Shown one piece after another: positions 8,264 through 13,297 of a stretch of DNA of 33,624 nucleotides (the first letter of the stretch is position 1; every line of letters begins with the position of its first letter). Under the pieces are notes generated by a model. That model was not told the origin of the DNA, did not search any database, and saw only the letters and a program-made list of their open reading frames with translations. Origin of the DNA: a virus; the IMG/VR virus record IMGVR_UViG_3300025120_000260, positions 1 to 33,624 of that record, one strand, 5' to 3'. Position numbers and translations under genes: made by a program.

Positions 8264-8532
8264 TATCTTGTTAACCCAAACTTATTAGCTAGGTTAGACG
8301 ATAGTTGAATACCAAAGTCTTTTATTGTTTGGTTATCTCTATTCCTTAGTATGAAAGAAAACATTTCACTATCAAGATAACTAGCAACCAATTGCCAATC
8401 TACATCTTGATTGTCAGTTACTAAAGGCTCTGCGACCTCCGAGTTCTCTCTGTTGTTAACCGCTCTATTTGAGCGGTTAGTATTAGTTAAATTTCTTAGG
8501 TTTTGTAATTGTGTTACTAGATCATTAGGCAT
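8263..8532 (-). CDS. Hypothetical 89-aa protein
   Basis: Not recognised. The N-terminal half (residues 1-40) is Asn/Arg/Thr-rich and probably disordered. The C-terminal half (43-89) has helices such as WQLVASYLDSEMFSFILRN and IQLSSNLANKFGLTR. It overlaps the upstream 120-aa gene by eight bases and shares a one-base overlap with the gene after it, so it belongs to a three-gene operon read toward terL. No catalytic motif or membrane segment is seen. Confidence 0.65.
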   Translation of the reverse strand: MPNDLVTQLQNLRNLTNTNRSNRAVNNRENSEVAEPLVTDNQDVDWQLVASYLDSEMFSFILRNRDNQTIKDFGIQLSSNLANKFGLTR

Positions 8533-8887
8533 TAGCTATTCTCCCTAGTTGCTCTTCAATTTGTTGTTCTGTTTCCTTAGAATTAGTAACATTTTTAATA
8601 GCATAGTAACTTGAACTCTTAACTGGAATTTGTATTTTTTTCTGCGTTAAGATTTCTCTTACTTGTTTCATATCAGTTAACGATCTATTTACTGAACTAA
8701 TTGAGAAAACATTGTTGTTATGAGTAAAGATAAAGTTTTCTTTTTCAGTTAGTTTTTTATCATCAATTAATTGATAAACTTGTTTTTGTAATTCCTTACA
8801 CTTTTTATCTGCAAGGTTTTTAATATCTTGGTACTGTCTGTACTCAAGCATTAACTTTATTTCAAAAGCATTTAATTTTTTAGCCAT
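8525..8887 (-). CDS. Hypothetical 120-aa helical protein
   Basis: Not recognised. Mostly helical and Lys/Gln-rich: a long N-terminal helix with coiled-coil spacing (residues 4-50), a short beta segment (FIFTHNNNVFSIS), and a helical C-terminus. The ATG at 8887 has an upstream AAAGGAGTTACATC site, the common strong form in this genome. It heads the operon 8887 to 8138. The 20-bp palindrome at 8951-8970, about 65 bp upstream, is a likely operator. The position next to terL might suggest a packaging accessory protein, but a better small-subunit candidate exists at 10890-11405. Confidence 0.65.
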   Translation of the reverse strand: MAKKLNAFEIKLMLEYRQYQDIKNLADKKCKELQKQVYQLIDDKKLTEKENFIFTHNNNVFSISSVNRSLTDMKQVREILTQKKIQIPVKSSSYYAIKNVTNSKETEQQIEEQLGRIANA

Positions 8888-8950
8888 GATGTAACTCCTT
8901 TAGTTTAATCGTTTAAGGCTAGTATTAACTATTAATACAAATACTAATCT

Positions 8951-8970
8951 ACTTATAATTAATTATAAGT
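8951..8970. promoter_or_regulatory. Perfect 20-bp palindrome, candidate operator
   Basis: ACTTATAATTAATTATAAGT is identical to its reverse complement over 20 bases and lies upstream of the minus-strand operon that begins at 8887. Its half-site TTATAAGT recurs at 10263-10270 near the Gp88 promoter. AT-rich palindromes can arise by chance, but a perfect 20-mer placed in a promoter gap is consistent with binding of a dimeric regulator. It contains TATAAT on both strands, so it may overlap a -10 element. Confidence 0.5.
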
Positions 8971-9021
8971 AAAGATAATAATAATTTATTTTTTCATTTA
9001 ATTTTAACTCCAAAAATTCTG

Positions 9022-9043
9022 ATGACAGGAAAATGACAGGAAA
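9022..9043. repeat. Tandem 11-bp direct repeat
   Basis: ATGACAGGAAA occurs twice head to tail (9022-9032 and 9033-9043) in the gap between the 39-aa membrane peptide gene and the operon starting at 8887. Eleven bases is about one DNA turn, so two proteins could bind side by side on one face. It may equally be replication slippage. Confidence 0.6.
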
Positions 9044-9083
9044 AAATTAATCATTCCAGGTCAGCCCAGGTGATGTGTTCTAG

Positions 9084-9132
9084 ATCTATATAAAGACCAA
9101 ACGAGTGGCGAACAACTGATGTATTTTTCACG
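9084..9132. repeat. Copy A of the 37-nt-spaced repeat element
   Basis: ATCTATATAAAGACC at the left and GTATTTTTCACG at the right, with 37 bases between the first base of ATCTATA (9084) and the first of GTATTTTT (9121). The middle retains GTGGCGAA. This is the most diverged copy in its centre. It overlaps the last codon of the 39-aa membrane peptide gene. Confidence 0.7.
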
Positions 9133-9247
9133 ACAAGAACCCATGAACTGCGAAGAATAGAGCGAACAAACTAGCAAAAAGAAACGCAACGAAAGGATTT
9201 CGACCGACTGCAACCAAAACAATAAAGGTAAAAAAGAAAAACATCAT
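9128..9247 (-). CDS. Small hydrophobic membrane peptide (39 aa)
   Basis: A 39-codon frame starting at 9247 (or at the second Met, 9244), whose start forms an ATGA four-base overlap with the stop of the 84-aa frame upstream. It is almost entirely hydrophobic: FFFFTFIVLVAVG, then a short polar turn RNP, then FVAFLFASLFALFFAV. This predicts one long or two short membrane spans with no large soluble part. No recognisable ribosome binding site is present beyond the coupling. Role unknown. Confidence 0.5.
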   Translation of the reverse strand: MMFFFFTFIVLVAVGRNPFVAFLFASLFALFFAVHGFLS

Positions 9248-9498
9248 AGCGGCAACTCAGCTGCCACAGCTTCCGGGTGCCCTGGATCTATAAGAAACCC
9301 CAGAAAACGGCGATATTTCAACGTATTTTTCCACGGAAGCCCAGGTGGAGGCGACGCTTCAGGCTCCGAAGCTCCTAAAAAATGGCTGTTTTCTGCCGAT
9401 TCTTTGGGCTTGACAACGGAGAAACTCGCCGCTGGCGGCCTGCGTAATGTATAGTAAGGCCACAGACGTGGCGAAAAGTCAGCGTATTTTGTTGGCAT
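9244..9498 (-). CDS. Possible 84-aa protein encoded across the repeat block
   Basis: An open frame from 9498 to 9244 that coincides with repeat copies E and B. Its N-terminus (KYADFSPR) aligns with the C-terminus of the VRR-NUC protein (KYAKPYASI), because both are copies of the same repeat. Its C-terminal part (WKNTLKYRRFLGFLIDP) aligns with an untranslated stretch in the other block. It is Pro/Ala/Glu-rich with no domain I recognise. For it: an ATGA overlap with the membrane peptide that follows. Against it: no convincing ribosome binding site, and composition dictated by the repeat. It may be an opportunistic frame through repeat DNA. Confidence 0.3.
   Translation of the reverse strand: MPTKYADFSPRLWPYYTLRRPPAASFSVVKPKESAENSHFLGASEPEASPPPGLPWKNTLKYRRFLGFLIDPGHPEAVAAELPL
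9267..9490. repeat. Left flanking block (copies B and E) of the duplication around gp88
   Basis: A ~225-bp block holding copy B (ATCTATA at 9286, GTATTTTT at 9323) and copy E (ATGTATA at 9447, GTATTTT at 9484), each with the same 37-base internal spacing, placed 161 bases apart. Between them are GACGCTTCAGG and TTTTCTGCCGATT segments. The block at 10309-10540 has the same arrangement in the same orientation (copies 162 bases apart, with CACGCTTCAGGG and ATTTCTGCCATA segments). The two blocks are diverged direct repeats flanking the Gp88-family gene. Confidence 0.7.
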
Positions 9499-9506
9499 CG
9501 TTCCCC

Positions 9507-10142
9507 CTAATGTTTCAAGTAAGCTATATCAGGATGTTTTGGATCCCAACACGCCCGGCAAGTCTTGCATTCATTGCCTTGTTTATATGCTTGACATAGG
9601 TGGGACGTCGCCAAGTCTTCACTGGTGACAACCGTGGAACTGTGCCCGTGCGATTTATGCGGGACGCCGTTAACCATCGTCGCGGAAAGCCTGACAACTA
9701 AATTTTTTGGAAACTCGCCGTATTTGTTTTTATATTCTTTAACGAAACCAGCTTCGCGAGTTGGCAGCCAGTGCATAACGCCCGGCGTTTTATTGCACAC
9801 ATCAACAATTTTCTTTAAATGAGCCACGCCCTGGAGATCCCCGCTATCGTGCCATCTAAAATATTTTGATTTGTTTTTATACCAATTGATTAATGAAGCC
9901 ATAGCCTCAACCCATAATTTATTATCAATTGATTTTAATCGGCGCTGGTGCGCCTCGTATACATTCGGGAAAACATAACGACCTTTCAACGCATAACATG
10001 CAGAGCAAACACTGTTAGAAATTTTTCTTAATACGCTTCCTGTCTTGCAATCTTTAGCGCTTAATCCGTAGCCGTGGCCCGGCATCTTGGACGGCTTAGA
10101 CAAACCCCCGACCAGCGCCCACGCTTCTTTTACTGTAAACAT
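9507..10142 (-). CDS. Gp88-family cysteine-rich phage protein
   Basis: 211 aa from the ATG at 10142, chosen over an upstream in-frame TTG because it has a GAGGT site. The family (phage gene product 88) is known from many phages but has no established function. Conserved-looking features are SVCSACYALKGRY (CxxC), the YFRWHDSGDLQ segment, HWLPTREA, and a C-terminal cysteine cluster C-x8-C-x2-C-x2-C (CQAYKQGNECKTCRACW), in all about seven cysteines that could bind zinc or an iron-sulphur cluster. The gene is GC-richer than its neighbours and sits between two duplicated repeat blocks and between terS and terL, which points to acquisition as a cassette. A promoter-like TTGACT-16-TATATT lies upstream (10246-10273). 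Confidence 0.75.
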   Translation of the reverse strand: MFTVKEAWALVGGLSKPSKMPGHGYGLSAKDCKTGSVLRKISNSVCSACYALKGRYVFPNVYEAHQRRLKSIDNKLWVEAMASLINWYKNKSKYFRWHDSGDLQGVAHLKKIVDVCNKTPGVMHWLPTREAGFVKEYKNKYGEFPKNLVVRLSATMVNGVPHKSHGHSSTVVTSEDLATSHLCQAYKQGNECKTCRACWDPKHPDIAYLKH

Positions 10143-10245
10143 ATGACCTCTTTTTTCTGCGGGAGGGAACGAGCCCCGCAACTCGGGAGCTACTCTTAAG
10201 CATGTTTCAGGTATTAACCCTACCAGTTCAGTAACTCCATTTATG

Positions 10246-10273
10246 AATATAGTTATAACTTCTTATAAGTCAA
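10246..10273 (-). promoter_or_regulatory. Candidate promoter for the gp88 gene
   Basis: On the minus strand, TTGACT (10273-10268) and TATATT (10251-10246) are separated by 16 bases. The spacer carries the near-palindrome AGTTATAACTT (10251-10261), also found at other promoter gaps. TTGACT is the same -35 hexamer as at 18484. The distance to the gp88 ATG is about 100 bp, a long leader. Confidence 0.45.
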
Positions 10274-10308
10274 CCAATTAAAAATTTATTTTTCCCCAGC
10301 TGCAGGAT

Positions 10309-10540
10309 CAGCGGCTTCCAGGCGGCCTGACTGAATCTATATAGAAGCCCGGAAAACGGCGAAAAGTCAGCGTATTTTTCCCGTGCTTCCAGGGCCCAGC
10401 CAGGTGAAGCTCACGCTTCAGGGTAATTTTTGGCGGATTTCTGCCATATTTTAAAGTCTTCCCGCAGCTACCAGCGGCACCTGGTGCATGTAGTTAATCT
10501 ATATAGAGGCGTACGGTTTGGCGTATTTTTGGCGTATTTT
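10309..10540. repeat. Right flanking block (copies C and D) of the duplication around gp88
   Basis: The partner of the block at 9267-9490. Copy C has ATCTATATAGAAGCCCGG at 10335 and GCGTATTTTTC with its GTATTTTT at 10372. Copy D has ATCTATATAGAGGC at 10497 and GTATTTTG at 10534 (a second GCGTATTTTT lies 11 bases earlier). Both keep the 37-base internal spacing. Copy D encodes the last residues and stop of the VRR-NUC gene, so the repeat has been incorporated into that gene's end. Each copy is preceded by a short GC-rich inverted repeat of different sequence (for example ACCAG/CTGGT before D, CAGG/CCTG before C). Confidence 0.7.
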
Positions 10541-10927
10541 GACGAGCTCAACAAAGCGATCCTCGGACCATGTTTCGGTCATGACCAGATCTGGGGCGAG
10601 CTTCAAGCCTTTTTCCCCGAGTTCCGTGGCCCTTTTTCCCACATATATCAGCAGTGACCTCCGTAAGAGGGCCTTAACGCAGATGAAAGATGTACCACCA
10701 TACTTTTCATAGCGATGATGCCACGCAATTTGTTTAGAACTGAGCAAAACTTTGTTAGTCTTAGTTAATTTTAATTCGACCCAAAAGGTATGTCCAAAGC
10801 CTATGTCAATATCTTTAAAAAATCCATGTAAATCAGGAATTCCAGGCGATGTTTTAGACTCAACTCTATCCCACTTAACAATATTACTGTTAAGTCTTAT
10901 CGTCTTCCAAATATTTTTCTCTTTCAT
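10499..10927 (-). CDS. VRR-NUC-like nuclease (PD-(D/E)XK fold)
   Basis: A 142-aa protein from the ATG at 10927 (site AAAGGGTA); an in-frame ATG at 10957 would add ten residues. The core KTSPGIPDLHGF followed by HTFWVELKLTKTN matches the G-(I/V)-P-D...E-x-K active site of the VRR-NUC family, small standalone nucleases in phages thought to act on branched or flapped DNA, including Holliday junctions. The helix SSKQIAWHHRYEKYGG is also typical (Q-x-x-W/H after the active site). The last ten residues are encoded by repeat copy D. It overlaps the terS stop by 38 bases. Likely role: resolving branched replication or packaging intermediates. Confidence 0.8.
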   Translation of the reverse strand: MKEKNIWKTIRLNSNIVKWDRVESKTSPGIPDLHGFFKDIDIGFGHTFWVELKLTKTNKVLLSSKQIAWHHRYEKYGGTSFICVKALLRRSLLIYVGKRATELGEKGLKLAPDLVMTETWSEDRFVELVKIRQKYAKPYASI

Positions 10928-11405
10928 TACCCTTTTTCGTTTCACGTGAAAGCACATTTACTACCTTTGGAAACCTTTTTTTCAGGTCAGCAAGCCTTCT
11001 TTCAACCTCTGCTTTAGGCATACTATCAATTGAACCAGTCAAAATTTCTTTTCTATCAACATATAAACCTGCTGCTTTTCCCCTTGAAACTTCAGCACTT
11101 ACGGCTGCCGTATAATTGCCTTTTTCCTCTGCTGATTTAGATAAACTTGCAAGTCTCCTCATGTGACGATTATAGTTGACATGATATTTTTTATGTTGCT
11201 CTTCTCTTAACTCCAACAAGTAATCATATACTTTTGGATACCTCTCCCTATTTTGTAATTGACTAGCAATAACTCTAGCAGACTTTTCAGAATAACCTGC
11301 TTCAATAGCGCATTGAGTTGCCGTCCATTCGCCATCATACAAAATAATTAACTCACAAAATTTTCTTTGTTGAGGAGTTATTTCAACAATATTTGATTTT
11401 TTCAT
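10890..11405 (-). CDS. Terminase small subunit (TerS)
   Basis: 171 aa. The N-terminal region TPQQRKFCELIILYDGEWTA followed by TQCAIEAGYSEKSARVIASQ is the helix-turn-helix of the Terminase_2 family (compare LTxKQxxFVxEY...NATQAAIxAGYS), which recognises the packaging site and regulates the large subunit. The central part is helical (oligomerisation) and the C-terminus is Lys/Arg/Glu-rich (contact with TerL). The start has an AAGGGG site. It is separated from terL by about 3 kb containing a nuclease, the gp88 cassette and three small genes. Its promoter region carries the GTTACCT cluster. Confidence 0.85.
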   Translation of the reverse strand: MKKSNIVEITPQQRKFCELIILYDGEWTATQCAIEAGYSEKSARVIASQLQNRERYPKVYDYLLELREEQHKKYHVNYNRHMRRLASLSKSAEEKGNYTAAVSAEVSRGKAAGLYVDRKEILTGSIDSMPKAEVERRLADLKKRFPKVVNVLSRETKKGNEREKYLEDDKT

Positions 11406-11489
11406 AGTTTACCCCTTATACAGCATTTTTATCAAAATTAAAATTTTTACCTTTTTTCCCTCGCGCGCGATACCAGTAAGGTTTGAAAT

Positions 11490-11589
11490 GTTACCTGTTA
11501 CCTGAAGAATTGTCTCTCAGGTAACACAATAAGTAACACTTTTTTGTATGTTTTCTGCATGTTGTAGCCAAATGTTACCTGTGTTACCT
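11490..11589. promoter_or_regulatory. GTTACCT operator-like cluster around a terS promoter
   Basis: GTTACCT occurs at 11490 and 11497 (tandem), as its complement AGGTAAC at 11519-11525, and again at 11574 and 11583. GTTACCTGA (11497-11505) and TCAGGTAAC (11517-11525) form a perfect 9-bp inverted repeat with an 11-nt loop. Between the two groups a minus-strand promoter can be read: TTGGCT (11571-11566), 17 bases, TACAAA (11548-11543). Sites on both sides of the promoter suit repression or activation of the terS transcript. A 10-bp palindrome TCGCGCGCGA (11461-11470) lies further downstream in the leader. Confidence 0.55.
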
Positions 11590-11651
11590 CATATTTGAGC
11601 AAAAAGTAAAAAAATATTTTTTTCAAAATAATTACTTATATAGAGAGAACT

Positions 11652-11858
11652 TTAAAATACCTTTGGATCATCCGATATAGGCATTATTTCTGTTATTTTC
11701 TTTAATGCTTTAACACCTTGACCAACAATATATTCCCACTCTTGTTGACTATAAATTTTTTTAACATCATCCCAAAATGTGACGTGAACTTTATTACAAT
11801 CTGGGCAAGTAAAAACTTCCCTAATCGGACTTCGGGGTAAATGTGAGGACGTTACCAT
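11652..11858 (-). CDS. Hypothetical 68-aa protein with one CxxC
   Basis: Not recognised. The ATG at 11858 has a strong site (AAAGGAGAGAC). Residues 14-30 (REVFTCPDCNKVHVTFWDD) form a short CPDC knuckle flanked by beta strands, like half of a zinc ribbon. The rest is helical (SQQEWEYIVGQGVKALKKI). With only two cysteines plus a nearby His, metal binding would need a dimer or the His. It overlaps the upstream gene by 38 bases and is the last gene before the terS promoter region. Confidence 0.65.
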   Translation of the reverse strand: MVTSSHLPRSPIREVFTCPDCNKVHVTFWDDVKKIYSQQEWEYIVGQGVKALKKITEIMPISDDPKVF

Positions 11859-12027
11859 GTCTCTCCTTTAATTTTTTATTAATATATTTAGAAGCTGCTT
11901 GATGATCTATAAATTTAAATTCATTAATTAGGAGGGTGCACCTGGAGGAAAAATCATTAGGTGCTAGCCCCTCCAATAAGTGATCAATGACATTAGCTTG
12001 CGCTTCCAGTAAAATATCATCACTCAT
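11821..12027 (-). CDS. Hypothetical 68-aa protein
   Basis: Not recognised. The ATG at 12027 is preferred over one at 12048 because AAGGAG lies at the right distance before it. The product is acidic at the N-terminus (MSDDILLEAQANVIDHLLEG), helical throughout and ends in a basic tail (YINKKLKERHGN). No motif or membrane segment. It begins a two-gene unit following the hairpin at 12121-12158 and an ATAACTTATAAC motif at 12105-12116 that may be part of its promoter. Confidence 0.65.
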   Translation of the reverse strand: MSDDILLEAQANVIDHLLEGLAPNDFSSRCTLLINEFKFIDHQAASKYINKKLKERHGNVLTFTPKSD

Positions 12028-12120
12028 AAACTGCTCCTTAGCCACCATATCGGTTCAGCCATATAACAGTCTTAATTGTATACCTGAAAAGTTACAAGTA
12101 CACAATAACTTATAACGAGG

Positions 12121-12158
12121 TGTAGACGAAGTGAAAAAGAATAAAAACTCCGTCTACA
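12121..12158. terminator. Intergenic hairpin between small-gene operons
   Basis: TGTAGACG (12121-12128) pairs perfectly with CGTCTACA (12151-12158). The stem continues for three more pairs after one mismatch, around an A-rich loop. It lies after the operon ending at 12229 and before the gene starting at 12027. There is no clear T-tract on either side, so it may be a weak terminator or a transcript-stabilising hairpin. Confidence 0.5.
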
Positions 12159-12228
12159 TCTGTAATTTTATACTAAAATTTAAAAAGGTATAGGTTTTCC
12201 TTTTTGCCAACTAACCACGGGACACGGA

Positions 12229-12417
12229 TCAATGAATTTGCTTCTTTTCTTCTTGCTCTTGAACCACGGATCGCGGTACACGTCGAACCCAAATTTCTCC
12301 TTGGCTTTCGCATACTTGACATTGTTGCGTTGCACTTTCTCCTTCGAACGTAAGACGAATATACCCATTACCTTTGCACGCGGGACACGGTTTCTTGGTC
12401 AAATCCTCTAACTTCAT
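12229..12417 (-). CDS. Zinc-ribbon protein, DnaJ-like cysteine motif (62 aa)
   Basis: 62 aa, with an excellent ribosome binding site (GGAGGAGAT before the ATG). Residues 10-43 contain CPACKGNG (C10, C13) and CQVCESQG (C33, C36), which is the CxxCxGxG pair of DnaJ-type zinc fingers spaced to bind one zinc. The tail is rich in Arg, Gln, Glu and Lys. Such single-module zinc proteins are common in phages and are usually thought to mediate protein or nucleic acid contacts. It overlaps the upstream 66-aa gene by 50 bases. Confidence 0.75.
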   Translation of the reverse strand: MKLEDLTKKPCPACKGNGYIRLTFEGESATQQCQVCESQGEIWVRRVPRSVVQEQEEKKQIH

Positions 12418-12568
12418 ATCTCCTCCAAACTATTATTCTCAATCGTTCCCATAACAATCGATCGGCGACTTCGCGCGCAGTACGGGGCTCCCGTACGGCT
12501 TTTTTACTAATCTTCTCCAGTGCAGCACGTAAACATTTTTCTATATTCTTGTTTTTCTTGCTTGCCAC
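12368..12568 (-). CDS. Basic 66-aa protein
   Basis: Not recognised. It starts at a GTG (12568-12566) with GGAG seven bases upstream. The protein is strongly basic and helical (CLRAALEKISKKAVREPR, then VADRLLWERLRIIVWRR), which suggests nucleic-acid binding or a small helical bundle. It overlaps the 57-aa membrane gene upstream and the zinc-ribbon gene downstream in other frames. Such dense overlap is typical of this operon but makes the exact boundaries less certain. Confidence 0.55.
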   Translation of the reverse strand: MASKKNKNIEKCLRAALEKISKKAVREPRTAREVADRLLWERLRIIVWRRYEVRGFDQETVSRVQR

Positions 12569-12714
12569 TCTGGATCTCCATCACGTACACCTTTATTATA
12601 TTCCTCTTCCAGGCGAGGCTCATATAATCGTCGTATGCGCCATCCTCCTAAAAGATATCCTAAAACAAATACTCCAATTATGGCAACAAAATGCCAAAAC
12701 ATAAAATCACTCAT
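12541..12714 (-). CDS. Small N-terminally anchored membrane protein (57 aa)
   Basis: 57 codons from the ATG at 12714, with a GGAGG site five bases upstream and an eight-base overlap with the gene before it. Residues 5-24 (MFWHFVAIIGVFVLGYLLGG) form one membrane span, followed by positive residues (WRIRRLYEPR, cytoplasmic by the positive-inside rule) and a soluble tail including YNKGVRDGDPEWQARKTR. The GVRDGxPEW stretch looks conserved-like, but I cannot name the family. Possible role: membrane-associated takeover or superinfection protein. Confidence 0.7.
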   Translation of the reverse strand: MSDFMFWHFVAIIGVFVLGYLLGGWRIRRLYEPRLEEEYNKGVRDGDPEWQARKTRI

Positions 12715-12922
12715 CAACTGCCTCCACTAGATCTGAAAAAATTTTAAAAGCTGATGGGTTAGAATAAAATAATCTATTCAATGTTCGGTCCCGTAACTTT
12801 CTTGGTGCGTACTTAATTATAAAGATAACTGTGCGTTGTGGTTTGCGTAAAACTTTATCAAAATAAATACGCACAATACTAAACCACATCCAAAACAAAT
12901 AATTTTTTATGTGTTCATTCAT
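12707..12922 (-). CDS. Hypothetical 71-aa protein with a hydrophobic N-terminus
   Basis: Not recognised. The N-terminal 25 residues contain an aromatic, hydrophobic stretch (NYLFWMWFSIVRIYF) that could insert in the membrane. The rest is very basic (KVLRKPQRTVIFIIKYAPRKLRDR), then a helical end. The ATG at 12922 overlaps the stop of the RHH gene by four bases (ATGA), so it is probably co-translated with that regulator. Confidence 0.6.
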   Translation of the reverse strand: MNEHIKNYLFWMWFSIVRIYFDKVLRKPQRTVIFIIKYAPRKLRDRTLNRLFYSNPSAFKIFSDLVEAVDE

Positions 12923-13095
12923 TTAGGTAAACCTTTCCTTTTACCGCGTTTATTTTCGTTCTCTTCTTCGAACTCAACTAATTGCTCAATATATTTTGTT
13001 ATTGATTGATATCTTGCTTTAGCTAATTTTTTTAGCCGTGCATGAATATCATGCCTTACAGCAATCGTTGAGTAGGGTGAGTTTGATTTATTCAT
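12919..13095 (-). CDS. Ribbon-helix-helix (Arc/CopG-type) DNA-binding regulator (58 aa)
   Basis: 58 codons from the ATG at 13095, with an eight-base overlap with the DUF3310 gene upstream and an ATGA overlap downstream. Residues 8-42 read as an RHH fold: a beta strand STIAVRHD, a first helix IHARLKKLAKARY, a turn, and a second helix SITKYIEQLVEFEEE, the pattern of CopG/Arc/MetJ proteins, which bind DNA as dimers through the paired strands. A basic tail (NKRGKRKGLPK) adds DNA contacts. The operon promoter is overlaid by four 10-bp repeats (13631-13670), a plausible target for this protein and hence autoregulation. That link is inferred. Confidence 0.8.
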   Translation of the reverse strand: MNKSNSPYSTIAVRHDIHARLKKLAKARYQSITKYIEQLVEFEEENENKRGKRKGLPK

Positions 13096-13297
13096 TTTTC
13101 TCCTTTTGTTTAATTAATTTATTTAAATACCATTTAGCTTTTTTTAAATCTTCAATGCCATTCTTTGATTTATATCTAGAAATATACTTAACAATATTCC
13201 CTTCTAAAAAACCCATGTCATATTCAATAATAAAATCAGTTACTTGAATTTTTTTTCTATAGTAAGACGGATTTATTTTATCTTGTTCACGGGACAC
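13088..13297 (-). CDS. DUF3310 family protein (69 aa)
   Basis: The sequence INPSYYRKK, then VTDFIIEYDMGFLEGNIVKY, ISRYKSKNGIEDLKKAKWYL matches the DUF3310 pattern found in many phages (HPxHYxxxxxExIDxI...F..GNxxKYixRxxxKxxxxDLxKAxxYL). The biochemical function of the family is not established; members are often labelled as nucleotide-kinase-associated. The first histidines of the common pattern are replaced by NPSYY here. It overlaps the upstream 66-aa gene by 11 bases. Confidence 0.85.
   Translation of the reverse strand: MSREQDKINPSYYRKKIQVTDFIIEYDMGFLEGNIVKYISRYKSKNGIEDLKKAKWYLNKLIKQKEKNE

Noticed and set aside
8525-8887. 120-aa protein next to terL as the terminase small subunit
   Set aside because: It lacks the helix-turn-helix seen in the protein at 10890-11405, which matches the Terminase_2 small-subunit pattern.
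10143-10181. N-terminal extension of gp88 to a TTG at 10181
   Set aside because: The extension would add 13 residues without homology, and the ATG at 10142 has a GAGGT site.
9084-10541. Resemblance of AAATACGC in the repeats (minus strand) to T7-type promoters
   Set aside because: Only AATACG matches. The rest of the T7 promoter consensus is absent, and no phage RNA polymerase gene is in the window.
9084-10541. Five-copy repeat considered as a CRISPR array
   Set aside because: Copies are diverged and irregularly spaced, no uniform spacers exist, and there are no cas genes.
12180-12368. 62-codon minus-strand frame overlapping the zinc-ribbon gene
   Set aside because: It overlaps the zinc-ribbon gene by 140 bases. 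The zinc-ribbon frame has clear CxxC motifs and a much better ribosome binding site. Kept only as a low-interest finding.
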